Below are positions 18,756 through 26,903 of a stretch of DNA of 51,332 bases, piece by piece. Numbering within the stretch: position 1 is the stretch's first letter; every line of letters begins with the position of its first letter. Below the pieces are notes generated by a model, which had not been told where the DNA came from, did not search any database, and saw only the letters and a program-made list of their open reading frames with translations. The position numbers were made by a program, and so were the translations under genes. The DNA is from Burkholderia sp. (GTDB lineage: Bacteria > Pseudomonadota > Gammaproteobacteria > Burkholderiales > Burkholderiaceae): assembly GCA_030151225.1 (NCBI GenBank), contig JASLEG010000127.1:1-51332 (forward strand), read 5' to 3'.

Positions 18756-19520
18756 TCAGACCTGCACGAGCCCCTGCTGATCCTCGATGCGGATCTGGCG
18801 GCCGCGCGAATGGATCAGCCCGTCGCGCTGGAATTTCGACAGCATGCGGCTGACCGTCTCGAGCGTCATGCCGAGATAGCAGCCGATTTCCTCGCGCGTC
18901 ATGCGCAGGTTGAACTCGGCCGACGAGTAGCCGCGCGCCTTGAAGCGGGCCGACAGGTTCAGCAGGAACGACGCCACGCGCTGTTCGGCCGTCATCGTGC
19001 CGAGCAGCATCATCGCGCGCGACTCGCGCACGATCTCGCCGCTCAGCAGGTGGTGCAGGTGCTGCTGCAGCAGCCGCATCTCGCGGCAGGCCGCTTCGAG
19101 CTGGGCGAACGGGATCACGCACACGGTACTGTCCTCGAGCGCGATCGCGTCGCATTGATGCTCGCCCTCGCACACGCCGTCGAGGCCCAGCGTCTCGCCG
19201 AGGATCTGGAAGCCCGTCACCTGTTCGCGGCCGTCGCGGTGCATGACGATCGTCTTGAACGAGCCGGTGCGCACCGCGTACAGGCTCGTGAACGGATCGT
19301 GCGCGTGGAACAGCGCGTCGCCGCGCTTGACGTGGCGCGTGGTGCAGATCATCGCGTCGAGGCGGCGGTATTCCACCTGGGTCAGCGAGGCCGGCATGCA
19401 GACGTTGCGCGTGGCGCAACTCGAGCAACGCGCGCCGGGCTGTTTCGGCGCATCGAGCGGGCTCGTGGCGCAGGCCGGCGTGTCGAGATCGAGCGTGTCA
19501 GGCGTCGTGGCAGTCAGCAT
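18756..19520 (-). CDS. fnr: FNR-type oxygen-sensing transcriptional regulator
   Basis: A 254-residue Crp/Fnr protein with the oxygen-labile 4Fe-4S ligands of true FNR: Cys32, Cys35 and Cys41 (C-x2-C-x5-C) plus Cys134 in STVCVIPF, aligned with E. coli Fnr Cys20/23/29/122. The cyclic-nucleotide-like beta-barrel, the dimer helix and the helix-turn-helix follow; the recognition helix reads LETVSRMLSKF, keeping the Glu-x-x-Ser-Arg that reads TTGAT half-sites. It should switch genes for low-oxygen respiration. Its start lies inside the last codons of the receiver-protein gene (23-base overlap), so the two are translationally coupled. The tail QQGLVQV ends close to the usual family length. Confidence 0.95.
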   Translation of the reverse strand: MLTATTPDTLDLDTPACATSPLDAPKQPGARCSSCATRNVCMPASLTQVEYRRLDAMICTTRHVKRGDALFHAHDPFTSLYAVRTGSFKTIVMHRDGREQVTGFQILGETLGLDGVCEGEHQCDAIALEDSTVCVIPFAQLEAACREMRLLQQHLHHLLSGEIVRESRAMMLLGTMTAEQRVASFLLNLSARFKARGYSSAEFNLRMTREEIGCYLGMTLETVSRMLSKFQRDGLIHSRGRQIRIEDQQGLVQV

Positions 19521-19929
19521 GGTGGGTTCCCCGGTAGACGAGTTGTGGACGGCGCGCGCGAGCGAGGGCGTCGATGGTGCGGCACGCCAGCTCGAACTCG
19601 GTGGTCTTGTCGAAGAAGTAGTGCGCGCCGGCGTTGTGGCTCGCGGTGCGAAAGGCCGGCCCGGACAGGTTCGTGAGGATCACCGTGACGACCTGCGGCG
19701 CGAACCGGGCGAGCGCGCCGAGCAGCTCGAGCCCGCTGCCCGAAGGCAGCCGCAGCTCGATCACGGCCACGTCGGCCTGACTCGACACGATGCCGGCAAA
19801 CGCCATCGCGTGGTCTTCCGATTCGCCCACCACGGTCACGCCGGCGAGCGGCTCGAGCAACGCCGAAACACGCCGGCGGATCGCGGCGGCCGGCTCGACG
19901 ACATAAACGCGGAGAAGGGTGGCATCCAT
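19498..19929 (-). CDS. Stand-alone receiver-domain protein with Glu at the phospho-site
   Basis: A 143-residue protein made of a single response-regulator receiver domain and no output domain. The start VYVVEPAAAIRRRVSALL, strand beta-3 VAVIELRLPSGSGLELL, the conserved Thr in VILTNLS and Lys108 in YFFDKTTE fit the fold. The phospho-acceptor Asp is replaced by Glu58 (IELRLPSG), and the first acidic pair is reduced to Glu12, so normal phosphorylation is unlikely; Glu can mimic the phosphorylated state. It overlaps fnr by 23 bases and is the first gene of that operon. It may act by binding a partner protein. NarL-type receivers look closest, but no DNA-binding domain is present. Confidence 0.82.
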   Translation of the reverse strand: MDATLLRVYVVEPAAAIRRRVSALLEPLAGVTVVGESEDHAMAFAGIVSSQADVAVIELRLPSGSGLELLGALARFAPQVVTVILTNLSGPAFRTASHNAGAHYFFDKTTEFELACRTIDALARARRPQLVYRGTHHADCHDA

Positions 19930-20005
19930 GACGTCAGTATTCCAGCCGCGCGGGTGGCGGCAAAGCGGCGTCAGATGAAATGACGGTAGGCAATTCGGCC
20001 GGGGT

Positions 20006-20023
20006 TGTAGGCCGATTCCTACA
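20006..20023. promoter_or_regulatory. Palindrome TGTAGG-N6-CCTACA upstream of receiver-fnr operon
   Basis: Perfect 6-base arms around a 6-base centre (CCGATT), 77 bases before the receiver-gene start at 19929. The form resembles the TGTAAG-N6-CTTACA sites of GacA/UvrY and other NarL/FixJ-family response regulators, so it may bind such a regulator. Confidence 0.6.
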
Positions 20024-20099
20024 CGTATCGAAATGATCGGATCGGACGTGTCGTTTGCAGAAACAGTTTGCGACGGCGCCGCAGCGGGCCGGGGCGGCC

Positions 20100-20732
20100 T
20101 TACTTCGCGTCGTTGTAGACGGTCGCGCGCGACACGCCGAGATGCTGGGCGATGATTTCCATCGCGCGCCGCACCTCGAGGTAGCCGTCGTCCTTCAGCA
20201 CCTGCATCAGCGCGCGGCGCTGCTCGGTCTTCAGGGCTTGCGGCGTGGTGGCCAGCGACAGCGCGAAGCGGTCGATGCGCTCGCGGATCGCGTCGGCATT
20301 GGCCGGATCGAGCGTCTCGCGCACGCTGTCGGGGCCGATCCGGCAGAACTGGTTCAGGATGCCCTGGATGCCGCGGAACAGCGTGACGTCCACGTTCAGG
20401 CACAGCGCGGCCACGTACTGGCCGCTCGTGTCCTTGATGCCGATCGAGGTGCTCTTGGCGGTGCGCCCGTCGGCGAAGCGGTTCGCGTAGTTGGCGAGCA
20501 AGGGCGGGTAATCGTCGTCGGCGATGCGCGCGAGGCCGAGCTCGGTGGTCGGGTCGCCCACGGCGCGGCCCGACAGGTTGTTGTGGATCGCGATGATCGA
20601 GTTCTCGGGCGTGCGCAGGTCGTGCACCACCACCTCGGTGAACGGCGCGAACATCTGGCCAAGCCCCTCGGCGATGGTGCGGACCTGCTCGATCAGCGAC
20701 GCCTGCTCGGACGGGGAGGACTTTCGGGTCAT
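20100..20732 (-). CDS. YheO/DauR-type PAS and helix-turn-helix regulator
   Basis: A 210-residue regulator of the YheO family. The N-terminal PAS-like domain (residues about 15-130) has the family signature FTEVVVHDLRTPENSIIAIHNNLSGRAVGDPTTELG and TSIGIKDTSGQYVAALCLNVDVT. The C-terminal helix-turn-helix reads GYLEVRRAMEIIAQHLGVSRATVYNDAK, ending right at the recognition helix, as usual for this family (DauR controls D-arginine use in Pseudomonas). It is divergent from the LysP-like permease, which suggests control of a basic-amino-acid uptake gene. The ATG at 20732 follows GGAGGAC-type sequence only weakly; the longer frame upstream is shadow. Confidence 0.88.
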   Translation of the reverse strand: MTRKSSPSEQASLIEQVRTIAEGLGQMFAPFTEVVVHDLRTPENSIIAIHNNLSGRAVGDPTTELGLARIADDDYPPLLANYANRFADGRTAKSTSIGIKDTSGQYVAALCLNVDVTLFRGIQGILNQFCRIGPDSVRETLDPANADAIRERIDRFALSLATTPQALKTEQRRALMQVLKDDGYLEVRRAMEIIAQHLGVSRATVYNDAK

Positions 20733-20758
20733 ATTGGACGTTTCATCCGGGATTGGAC
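20733..20758. promoter_or_regulatory. Direct repeat ATTGGAC x2 upstream of YheO-type gene
   Basis: ATTGGAC occurs at 20733-20739 and 20752-20758, 19 bases apart, between the regulator start and a minus-strand TACAAT (-10-like, plus 20763-20768). About two helical turns separate the copies, so they could be a regulator site. The rest of the 208-base gap to the permease holds a plus-strand TAGAAT (20822-20827) but no clear -35. Confidence 0.4.
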
Positions 20759-20940
20759 AGCCATTGTAACCACCCGCGACGCGGCCACCAGGCCGGCGCT
20801 GGCCCGACCGGTCGGATCGGGTAGAATCCGCGCTGCGCGCGAGACGCGCCGGCGCCCGTTCGCGGCCAGGCTGCCCCGACCCGGGCGGCTGCGGCCCCGC
20901 GCATCCGGGTGTCGCCTGCCTGCCCCCAGCCGACCCGTCC

Positions 20941-22464
20941 ATGTCATCCGATACCCCGCATTCCCCTTCCGTTTCCGCTCCCCGACTCAAGCGCAGCCTC
21001 AAGGCGCGCCACCTCACGATGATCGCGATCGGCGGCTCGATCGGCACCGGCCTGTTCGTCGCCTCCGGCGCGTCGATCTCGCAGGCCGGCCCCGGCGGCG
21101 CGATGCTCGCCTATCTGCTGATCGGCCTGATGGTGTACTGCCTGATGACGAGCCTCGGCGAGATGGCGGCCTTCATGCCCGTGTCGGGCTCGTTCGCCAC
21201 CTACGGCGCGAAGTACGTGGACGAGGGCTTCGGCTTCGCGCTGGGCTGGAACTACTGGTACAACTGGGCCGTGACGATCGCGGTGGAACTGGTGGCCGCG
21301 CAGCTCGTCATGCACTACTGGTTTCCGCAGGTGCCGGGCGTGTGGTGGAGCGCCGGCTTCCTGGCCGTGATGTTCGTGCTCAACGTGCTGACCGTGCGCG
21401 GCTTCGGCGAGGCCGAATACTGGTTCGCGCTGATCAAGGTGGTGACCGTGCTGGCCTTCATCGCCACCGGCCTGCTGATGATCTTCGGCATCCTGACGGG
21501 TGGGCCGTCGCCCGCCTGGCAGAACTTCACGATCGGCGACGCGCCGTTCGCGGGCGGGCTGCCGGCGATGATGGGCGTGGCGATGATCGCCGGCTTCTCG
21601 TTCCAGGGCACCGAGCTGATCGGCATCGCGGCCGGCGAATCGGAAAACCCGCACCAGACGATTCCGCGCGCGGTGCGCCAGGTGTTCTGGCGGATCCTGC
21701 TGTTCTACGTGTTCGCGATCTTCGTGATAGGCATGCTGGTGCCCTACACCGATCCGAGCCTGCTCAAGAGCGACGTGACCGACATCGGCGTGAGCCCCTT
21801 CACGCTGGTGTTCCGCCACGCGGGGCTCGCGCTCGCGGCCGGCCTGATGAACGCCGTGATCCTCACGGCGGTGCTGTCGGCCGGCAACTCGGGCATGTAT
21901 GCGTCCACCCGCATGCTCTACAACCTCGCCACCGAGGGTCGCGCGCCGCGCATGTTCGCGAAGCTGTCGAGGGGCGGGGTGCCGCGCAACGCGCTGTACG
22001 CGACCACGGCGGTGGGCGCGCTGTGCTTCCTGTCCTCGCTGTTCGGCGACAAGACCGTGTACCTGTGGCTGCTCAACACCTCGGGCATGACCGGCTTCAT
22101 CGCCTGGCTCGGCATCGCGGTCAGCCATTACCGCTTCCGCAAGGGCTTCGTGAAGCAGGGCCATGCGCTGCCGCGCCTGCCGTATCGCTCGCGGCTGTTC
22201 CCGTACGGGCCGATCTTCGCGTTCGCGCTGTGCCTCGTGATCGCGCTGGGCCAGGATTACCAGGCCTTCCTCGCGAGCCGCATCGACTGGGTGGGCGTGC
22301 TTGCCACCTACGTGGGCATTCCGCTGTTCCTCGCGATCTGGATCGGCTACCGGATCGTGCGCAAGTCGCGCTTCGTGCGCTACGAGGACATGGAGATCGC
22401 CCCCTGGCTCGATGGCGGTGCGCATCGCGAGGCGTTGCGCGCCGAGCGAGCCGAGACCGTCTGA
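20941..22464 (+). CDS. Amino acid permease, LysP-like (APC family)
   Basis: A 507-residue inner-membrane transporter with about 12 transmembrane helices. The amino acid-polyamine-organocation signature is complete: LKARHLTMIAIGGSIGTGLFVASG in TM1, GPGGAMLAYLLIGLMVYCLMTSLGEMAAFMPVSGSF, GWNYWYNWAVTIAVEL, and FSFQGTELIGIAAGESENP in TM6. The whole run is close to the E. coli lysine-specific permease LysP, so lysine or another basic amino acid is the likely substrate, taken up with protons. The first 18 residues are a Ser/Pro-rich cytoplasmic tail. It is divergent from the YheO/DauR-type regulator, its probable controller. No partner gene follows. Confidence 0.9.
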   Translation: MSSDTPHSPSVSAPRLKRSLKARHLTMIAIGGSIGTGLFVASGASISQAGPGGAMLAYLLIGLMVYCLMTSLGEMAAFMPVSGSFATYGAKYVDEGFGFALGWNYWYNWAVTIAVELVAAQLVMHYWFPQVPGVWWSAGFLAVMFVLNVLTVRGFGEAEYWFALIKVVTVLAFIATGLLMIFGILTGGPSPAWQNFTIGDAPFAGGLPAMMGVAMIAGFSFQGTELIGIAAGESENPHQTIPRAVRQVFWRILLFYVFAIFVIGMLVPYTDPSLLKSDVTDIGVSPFTLVFRHAGLALAAGLMNAVILTAVLSAGNSGMYASTRMLYNLATEGRAPRMFAKLSRGGVPRNALYATTAVGALCFLSSLFGDKTVYLWLLNTSGMTGFIAWLGIAVSHYRFRKGFVKQGHALPRLPYRSRLFPYGPIFAFALCLVIALGQDYQAFLASRIDWVGVLATYVGIPLFLAIWIGYRIVRKSRFVRYEDMEIAPWLDGGAHREALRAERAETV

Positions 22465-22612
22465 GCGATCATGTCGGGGTGCGTGTGCGCACGCGCCTCG
22501 TTCCTTCCGGCGCGCTTCCCCGGCGCGCCCATACCGCAGGTTTCGCAATGCTTCGGACCGGCGTTTCGGGCTTCGCACCACTGATTGCACAGGCACCCAT
22601 TTTGCGGGATCG

Positions 22613-22626
22613 TACCCTCAAGGGTA
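22613..22626. promoter_or_regulatory. Perfect palindrome TACCCT-CA-AGGGTA
   Basis: A 14-base inverted repeat that touches the -35 element of the osmoprotectant-transporter promoter. Its place fits a repressor or activator site, but the regulator is not known. Confidence 0.5.
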
Positions 22627-22654
22627 GACGCTATCGCGGAAATGCCTTTATACT
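22625..22654 (+). promoter_or_regulatory. Promoter of the osmoprotectant ABC operon
   Basis: TAGACG (22625-22630) and TATACT (22649-22654), spaced 18 bases, match 4 of 6 and 5 of 6 consensus positions. Transcription would begin near 22661, leaving about 390 bases of leader before the first gene at 23051. Confidence 0.55.
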
Positions 22655-23050
22655 GCCGCTCAAGTCGTCGATTTTCGAGGCGAAATGCATGCCGATGCAT
22701 GCATGATCGCGGCAAGTGCGAAAGTCGTTCCTCTCTTCACGTCAAACGGGGCATGCAGCTCCGGCGAAGCCGCAAATTTCGTGCGGCCGCATCCTTGCCA
22801 TCGCAAGATGGTGCCTGGCTCGGGCAGCGCACGCGCGCTACGCGGGCTGAACATGACAATCGAACGAACGCGCACGCGTTCACGCAGGACACCGGGCACC
22901 TCGTCATGCTCCGGCTGCGATGCCGTTTTTGTCGGTTCGATCCCGGCACGACCGGGATCCGTACCTTCCATTCGCGACGCCGAACAGGCGTCTTCTCGGC
23001 GCGCGGCCATGTCGTCGGCGGCGCGTCGTTTCGAAAAGGGGGCGTATCTC
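22655..23050 (+). other. Long untranslated leader before the ABC operon
   Basis: The non-coding stretch from the permease stop (22464) to 23051 is 586 bases; the 396 bases after the promoter hold no recognisable gene. Near its start is a cluster of overlapping GCATGC/ATGCAT palindromes (about 22685-22706). Open frames here have a composition unlike real genes. I recognise no known riboswitch. A ribosome-binding site (AAGGGGG) precedes the start at 23051. Confidence 0.45.
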
Positions 23051-23767
23051 ATGACTCGACGCACTGTCCGTCTCGCGGGCAGCCTGTTAATCGCCGTCGT
23101 CCTGATCGGCTGGATCGCCAGCGCGATCGGGCCGGACATGTGGCGGCAGCATTCGGGCGATCTCGTCTACTACACCGGCCGGCACCTGCTGCTGGTCGGC
23201 TGCTCGATGGCGCTCGCGATCCTGGTGGGCGTGCCCGCCGGCGTGGGCCTGAGCCGGCCGTCGATGGCGCGCCAGGCCGAGCGCTTCATGCAGGTGTTCA
23301 ACATCGGCAACACCGTGCCGTCGCTCGCGGTGCTCGCGATCGCGCTCGGCATCTTCGGCATCGGCGACGTGCCGGCCATCGTGGCGCTGTTCTTCGCCTC
23401 GCTGCTGCCGATCACGCGCAACGCCTACGAGGGCATGCGCAACGTGCCTGCTTCGTTGTGCGAAGCGGCGCGCGGCATCGGCATGACGCCGTGGCAGTCG
23501 CTCACGCGCGTCGAGCTGCCGAACGCGCTGCCGATCATCATCGGCGGCGTGCGCACGGCGCTCGCGATCAACGTGGGCACCGCGCCGCTTGCCTACCTGA
23601 TCGGCGCCGACAGCCTCGGCACGCTGATCTTCCCCGGCATCTACCTCGACAACCAGCAGATGCTGCTGCTCGGCGCGGCCTCGACCGCGGTGCTCGCGCT
23701 GCTGCTCGACGGCATCGTGGCGGCGGGCAGCCGACACGTGATCGCGCGCAACGGAGGCACGGCATGA
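23051..23767 (+). CDS. Osmoprotectant ABC transporter permease 1
   Basis: A 238-residue inner-membrane permease with about 5-6 transmembrane helices, of the glycine betaine/choline (OpuC/YehY/OsmU) class. The binding-protein-dependent transport signature is present: RNVPASLCEAARGIGMTPWQSLTRVELPNALPIIIGGVRTALAINVG, including the EAA loop that contacts the ATPase. First gene of a four-gene operon (permease, binding protein, permease, ATPase). The ATG at 23051 is chosen for its Shine-Dalgarno AAGGGGG and position at the start of the first hydrophobic helix. The stop overlaps the next gene by 4 bases (ATGA). Confidence 0.93.
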   Translation: MTRRTVRLAGSLLIAVVLIGWIASAIGPDMWRQHSGDLVYYTGRHLLLVGCSMALAILVGVPAGVGLSRPSMARQAERFMQVFNIGNTVPSLAVLAIALGIFGIGDVPAIVALFFASLLPITRNAYEGMRNVPASLCEAARGIGMTPWQSLTRVELPNALPIIIGGVRTALAINVGTAPLAYLIGADSLGTLIFPGIYLDNQQMLLLGAASTAVLALLLDGIVAAGSRHVIARNGGTA

Positions 23768-24702
23768 CGGGATTCCTGACACGCATTCGCGCGCGCCTGC
23801 GCGCCTCGTTTGCCCTGCTCGCGGCCGGCGCCGTGCTGGGTGCCGGTACCGCGCTCGCCAGCGCGCCGGCGGCCGCGCAGTCGCTGACCGTGGGCGGCAA
23901 GAACTTCACCGAGCAGTACGTGCTGGCCGAGATCACCTCGCAGTATCTGCGTTCGCGTGGCTACACGATCGAGAGCCGCACCGGCCTCGGCAGCGTGCTG
24001 CTGCGCAGCGCGCTCGAGAACGGCCAGATCGACGTGATGTGGGATTACACGGGCACCGCGGCCGCCGTCTACGACAAGATCAAGGACAAGCTCTCGCCCG
24101 AGGAAACCTATCGCCGCGTCAAGGAGATGGATGCGCCGCGCGGACTGGTATGGCTCGACGCCTCGCCGCTGAACAACACCTATGCGCTCGCGCTGTCGGC
24201 CGAGACCGCGAAGAAGACCGGCATCCGCACCATCTCGCAGCTGGCCGCGAAGATGGCGAGTGACCCGAAGGGCACGCGCCACACCTTCGGCATGGACGCC
24301 GAATTCGCGAATCGCCCCGACGGCCTGAAGCCGCTGGAAGCCGCCTATCACCTGAACTTCAGCCGCTCGGAAACCAAGCAGATGGATTCGGGCCTCGTGT
24401 ACACGGCGCTGCACAACAACCAGCTCACGATCGGCCTCGTCTACACCACCGACGGGCGCGTGAAGGGCTTCGACATCGTGCCGCTGGAGGACGACCTGCA
24501 CTTTTTCCCGCCGTACAACGCCACCCCGGTGGTGCGCGCGGAAGTGCTCAAGCGCAATCCGAAGCTGGCCGCGCAGCTCAACGCGCTGTCGCATGCGCTG
24601 AACAGCGACCTGATGCTCGAGATGAACAAGCGCGTCGACATCGACGGCGTGTCGGTGCAGCAGGTGGCGTCCGACTTCCTGCATTCGCACCCCTTGCCGT
24701 GA
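23764..24702 (+). CDS. Osmoprotectant-binding periplasmic protein
   Basis: A 312-residue substrate-binding protein of the OpuAC/OsmX (quaternary amine) class, exported to the periplasm. Signal peptide about residues 1-39 (ALLAAGAVLGAGTALASAPAAAQ), then the family start LTVGGKNFTEQYVLAEITSQYL, with TGLGSVLLRSALENGQIDVMWDYTGTA and GLVYTTDGRVKGFDIVPLEDDLHFFPPY. Choline, glycine betaine or a related compound is the likely ligand; which one cannot be told. No lipobox, so it should be soluble. Starts inside the stop of the preceding permease (ATGA) and is followed after 13 bases by the second permease. Confidence 0.93.
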   Translation: MTGFLTRIRARLRASFALLAAGAVLGAGTALASAPAAAQSLTVGGKNFTEQYVLAEITSQYLRSRGYTIESRTGLGSVLLRSALENGQIDVMWDYTGTAAAVYDKIKDKLSPEETYRRVKEMDAPRGLVWLDASPLNNTYALALSAETAKKTGIRTISQLAAKMASDPKGTRHTFGMDAEFANRPDGLKPLEAAYHLNFSRSETKQMDSGLVYTALHNNQLTIGLVYTTDGRVKGFDIVPLEDDLHFFPPYNATPVVRAEVLKRNPKLAAQLNALSHALNSDLMLEMNKRVDIDGVSVQQVASDFLHSHPLP

Positions 24703-24715
24703 TCCGGAGGCGACC

Positions 24716-25369
24716 ATGACCGTACAAGACTATCTGGCCGCGAACTGGCCCGACCTGCTGCACCTGACGCTGCAGCACATCTATCTGGTGGGCATCGCGG
24801 TGGGCTGCGCGATCCTGGCCGGCGTGCCGCTGGGCGTGCTGATCAGCCGTCACGAATGGCTGGCCGCGCCGCTGCTGGGCGTGGCCACCGTGATCCTGAC
24901 GCTGCCGTCGATCGCGCTGTTCGGGCTGATGATTCCGGTGTTCTCGCGCTTCGGCGAAGGCATCGGCCCGGTGCCCGCGATCACCGCGGTGTTCCTGTAT
25001 TCGCTGCTGCCGATCATGCGCAACACGTTCCTCGCCCTGAAGAACGTGGACGCCGGCATCAAGGAGGCCGGCATCGGCATCGGCATGACGCCGTGGCAGC
25101 GGCTGCGCCTGGTGGACCTGCCGCTCGCGGTGCCGGTGATCCTCGGCGGCGTGCGCACCGCCGTGGTGATGAACATCGGCGTGATGACGATCGCCGCCGT
25201 GATCGGCGCGGGCGGTCTCGGAACCTTGATCGTCCGCGCGATCGGACAGAGCAGCATGATGAAGCTGCTGGTGGGCGCGGTGCTGGTGAGCGTGCTCGCG
25301 ATCGTCGCGGACCTGCTGCTGCAATGGCTGCAGCGTGTATTGACACCGAAGGGAGTGCAGAAGACATGA
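24716..25369 (+). CDS. Osmoprotectant ABC transporter permease 2
   Basis: A 217-residue permease paralogous to the first in this operon. The EAA-loop region is nearly the same: VDAGIKEAGIGIGMTPWQRLRLVDLPLAVPVILGGVRTAVVMNIGVMTIAAVIGAGGLGTLI. The two permeases should form a heterodimeric channel. A good ribosome-binding site (GGAGG, in ccggaggcgacc) precedes the ATG by 5-6 bases. The last codons overlap the ATPase gene start by 4 bases (ATGA at 25366-25369), ensuring stoichiometric translation. Confidence 0.93.
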   Translation: MTVQDYLAANWPDLLHLTLQHIYLVGIAVGCAILAGVPLGVLISRHEWLAAPLLGVATVILTLPSIALFGLMIPVFSRFGEGIGPVPAITAVFLYSLLPIMRNTFLALKNVDAGIKEAGIGIGMTPWQRLRLVDLPLAVPVILGGVRTAVVMNIGVMTIAAVIGAGGLGTLIVRAIGQSSMMKLLVGAVLVSVLAIVADLLLQWLQRVLTPKGVQKT

Positions 25370-26532
25370 TCGAACTCGACCAACTGACGAAGACCTTCTC
25401 GCAGAAGGACGGCCAGCCGGTGCGTGCCGTCGATTCCGTGAGCCTGACCGTGCCGGAAGGCGAGATCTGCGTGTTCCTCGGCCCGTCGGGCTGCGGCAAG
25501 ACCACCACGCTGAAGATGATCAACCGCCTGATCGAGCCGACCTCGGGCCGCGTGCTGATCGACGGCGAGGACACCAACGGGCTGAACGAGGTGGACCTGC
25601 GCCGCCGCATCGGCTACGTGATCCAGCAGATCGGCCTGTTCCCGAACATGACGATCGAGGAAAACATCACGGTGGTGCCGCGCCTGCTCGGCTGGGACAA
25701 GAAGCGCTGCCGCGAGCGCGCGACCGAACTGATGTCGATGGTCGCGCTCGATCCGAAGCTGTACCTGAAGCGCTATCCGCGCGAGCTGTCGGGCGGTCAG
25801 CAACAGCGCATCGGCGTGGTGCGCGCGCTGGCGGCCGATCCGCCGGTGCTGCTGATGGACGAGCCGTTCGGCGCGGTCGATCCGATCAACCGCGAGACCA
25901 TCCAGAACGAGTTCTTCCAGATGCAGCGGCAACTGAAGAAGACCGTGATCATGGTGAGCCACGACATCGACGAGGCGATCAAGCTCGGCGACCGCGTGGC
26001 GGTGTTCCGGCGCGGCAAGCTGGTGCAGTACGACCACCCGGACACGCTGCTCGCGCACCCGCGCGACGAATTCGTGGGCCAGTTCGTGGGCCAGGACAGC
26101 ACCCTCAAGCGCCTGCTGCTGGTGAAGGCCGGCGACGCGGCCACCCAGCCGCCCGTCGCAAGCCCCGATACCTCGCTGGCCGACGCGTTCACGATCATGG
26201 ACGAGAACGACAGCCGCTATCTGACGGTGCTGGACGGCGCGCAGCGCCCGCTCGGCTTCGTGGCGCGGCGGGCCGCGCGCGGCGCGGCGGGCACCTGCGG
26301 CGAGCGGCTCACGGAATTCCCGGCCACCGTGTCGGGCGAGGACAACCTGCGGATCGTGCTCTCGAAGATGTATCAGTACCGCTCGTCGTGGATGCCGGTG
26401 CTGGATCCGGACGGCGCGTACGTGGGCGAGGTCACGCAGGATTCGATCGCCGACTACCTGAGCTCGGGCCGTTCGCGCCAGCAGACGGGTCAGCCGCCGA
26501 AGATCGCGGAGGCGCTCGCGGCGCGCACCTGA
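25366..26532 (+). CDS. Osmoprotectant ABC transporter ATP-binding protein with CBS domains
   Basis: A 388-residue ATPase that drives the importer. Walker A GPSGCGKTTT (about residues 40-49), Q-loop YVIQQIGLFPNMTIEENI, signature LSGGQQQR, Walker B VLLMDEPFGAVD and the switch His in MVSHDIDEAI are intact. After about residue 245 come two CBS motifs (SLADAFTIMDENDSRYLTVLD and DNLRIVLSKMYQYRSSWMPVLD), the regulatory module that senses ionic strength or cyclic di-AMP in OpuA-type relatives. Last gene of the operon; a strong terminator follows. Confidence 0.95.
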   Translation: MIELDQLTKTFSQKDGQPVRAVDSVSLTVPEGEICVFLGPSGCGKTTTLKMINRLIEPTSGRVLIDGEDTNGLNEVDLRRRIGYVIQQIGLFPNMTIEENITVVPRLLGWDKKRCRERATELMSMVALDPKLYLKRYPRELSGGQQQRIGVVRALAADPPVLLMDEPFGAVDPINRETIQNEFFQMQRQLKKTVIMVSHDIDEAIKLGDRVAVFRRGKLVQYDHPDTLLAHPRDEFVGQFVGQDSTLKRLLLVKAGDAATQPPVASPDTSLADAFTIMDENDSRYLTVLDGAQRPLGFVARRAARGAAGTCGERLTEFPATVSGEDNLRIVLSKMYQYRSSWMPVLDPDGAYVGEVTQDSIADYLSSGRSRQQTGQPPKIAEALAART

Positions 26533-26578
26533 TTCGCCGCCGGGCTTCGTGCCCCGACCATCGCTGCATGCGCACGCA

Positions 26579-26615
26579 AGCGGCGCCCGGCCTGACGGCG
26601 GGGCGCCGCTTTTTT
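26579..26615 (+). terminator. Rho-independent terminator of the ABC operon
   Basis: Perfect 10-base arms AGCGGCGCCC (26579-26588) and GGGCGCCGCT (26601-26610) with a 12-base loop, then TTTTTT. It lies 47 bases past the ATPase stop. Confidence 0.92.
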
Positions 26616-26903
26616 CATCAGGAGAATGGATTCGGTGCGGCGGGGTTGCGAGCGCAACGATCGCGAGCCGCGACTCGCGGCGAAGCCGCGGGCGTTTTGC
26701 GCGCCGGGTTCCAGACGATCAATCGGACGAGTTCGAAATTGCGCGGGGGAAGAAGTGCGTCATAACGAATCAGACTCGTCGCATGGAATGGATGGGTTCG
26801 ATTCCGCACAATGTTGGCTGTCGGTGAACGGTAGTGTTATGTCACTCGGCAACTCCGTGTCTTCGAAGTGGCGATGTGTCATACCCCGTGATGCATCGTA
26901 TTC
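26616..26903 (+). other. Gene-free stretch, possible small RNA
   Basis: Between the two terminators lie 288 bases without a recognisable protein gene. The stretch is less GC-rich than its surroundings from about 26740 on. Because the second terminator (26904-26930) has no gene to end on the plus strand, a small RNA starting somewhere at 26800-26850 is possible. I see only a weak promoter (TTGGCT at about 26814 with a poor -10). No tRNA fold. Confidence 0.3.

Noticed and set aside
22585..23050. In-frame upstream extensions of the first two ABC-operon genes
   Set aside because: Sequence is Arg/Ser-rich without family similarity; the starts at 23051 and 23764 have good context and give normal N termini.
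26790..26806. GGTTCGATTCC, like a tRNA T-loop
   Set aside because: The flanks do not form a T stem, acceptor stem, anticodon arm or D arm, so this is a chance match.
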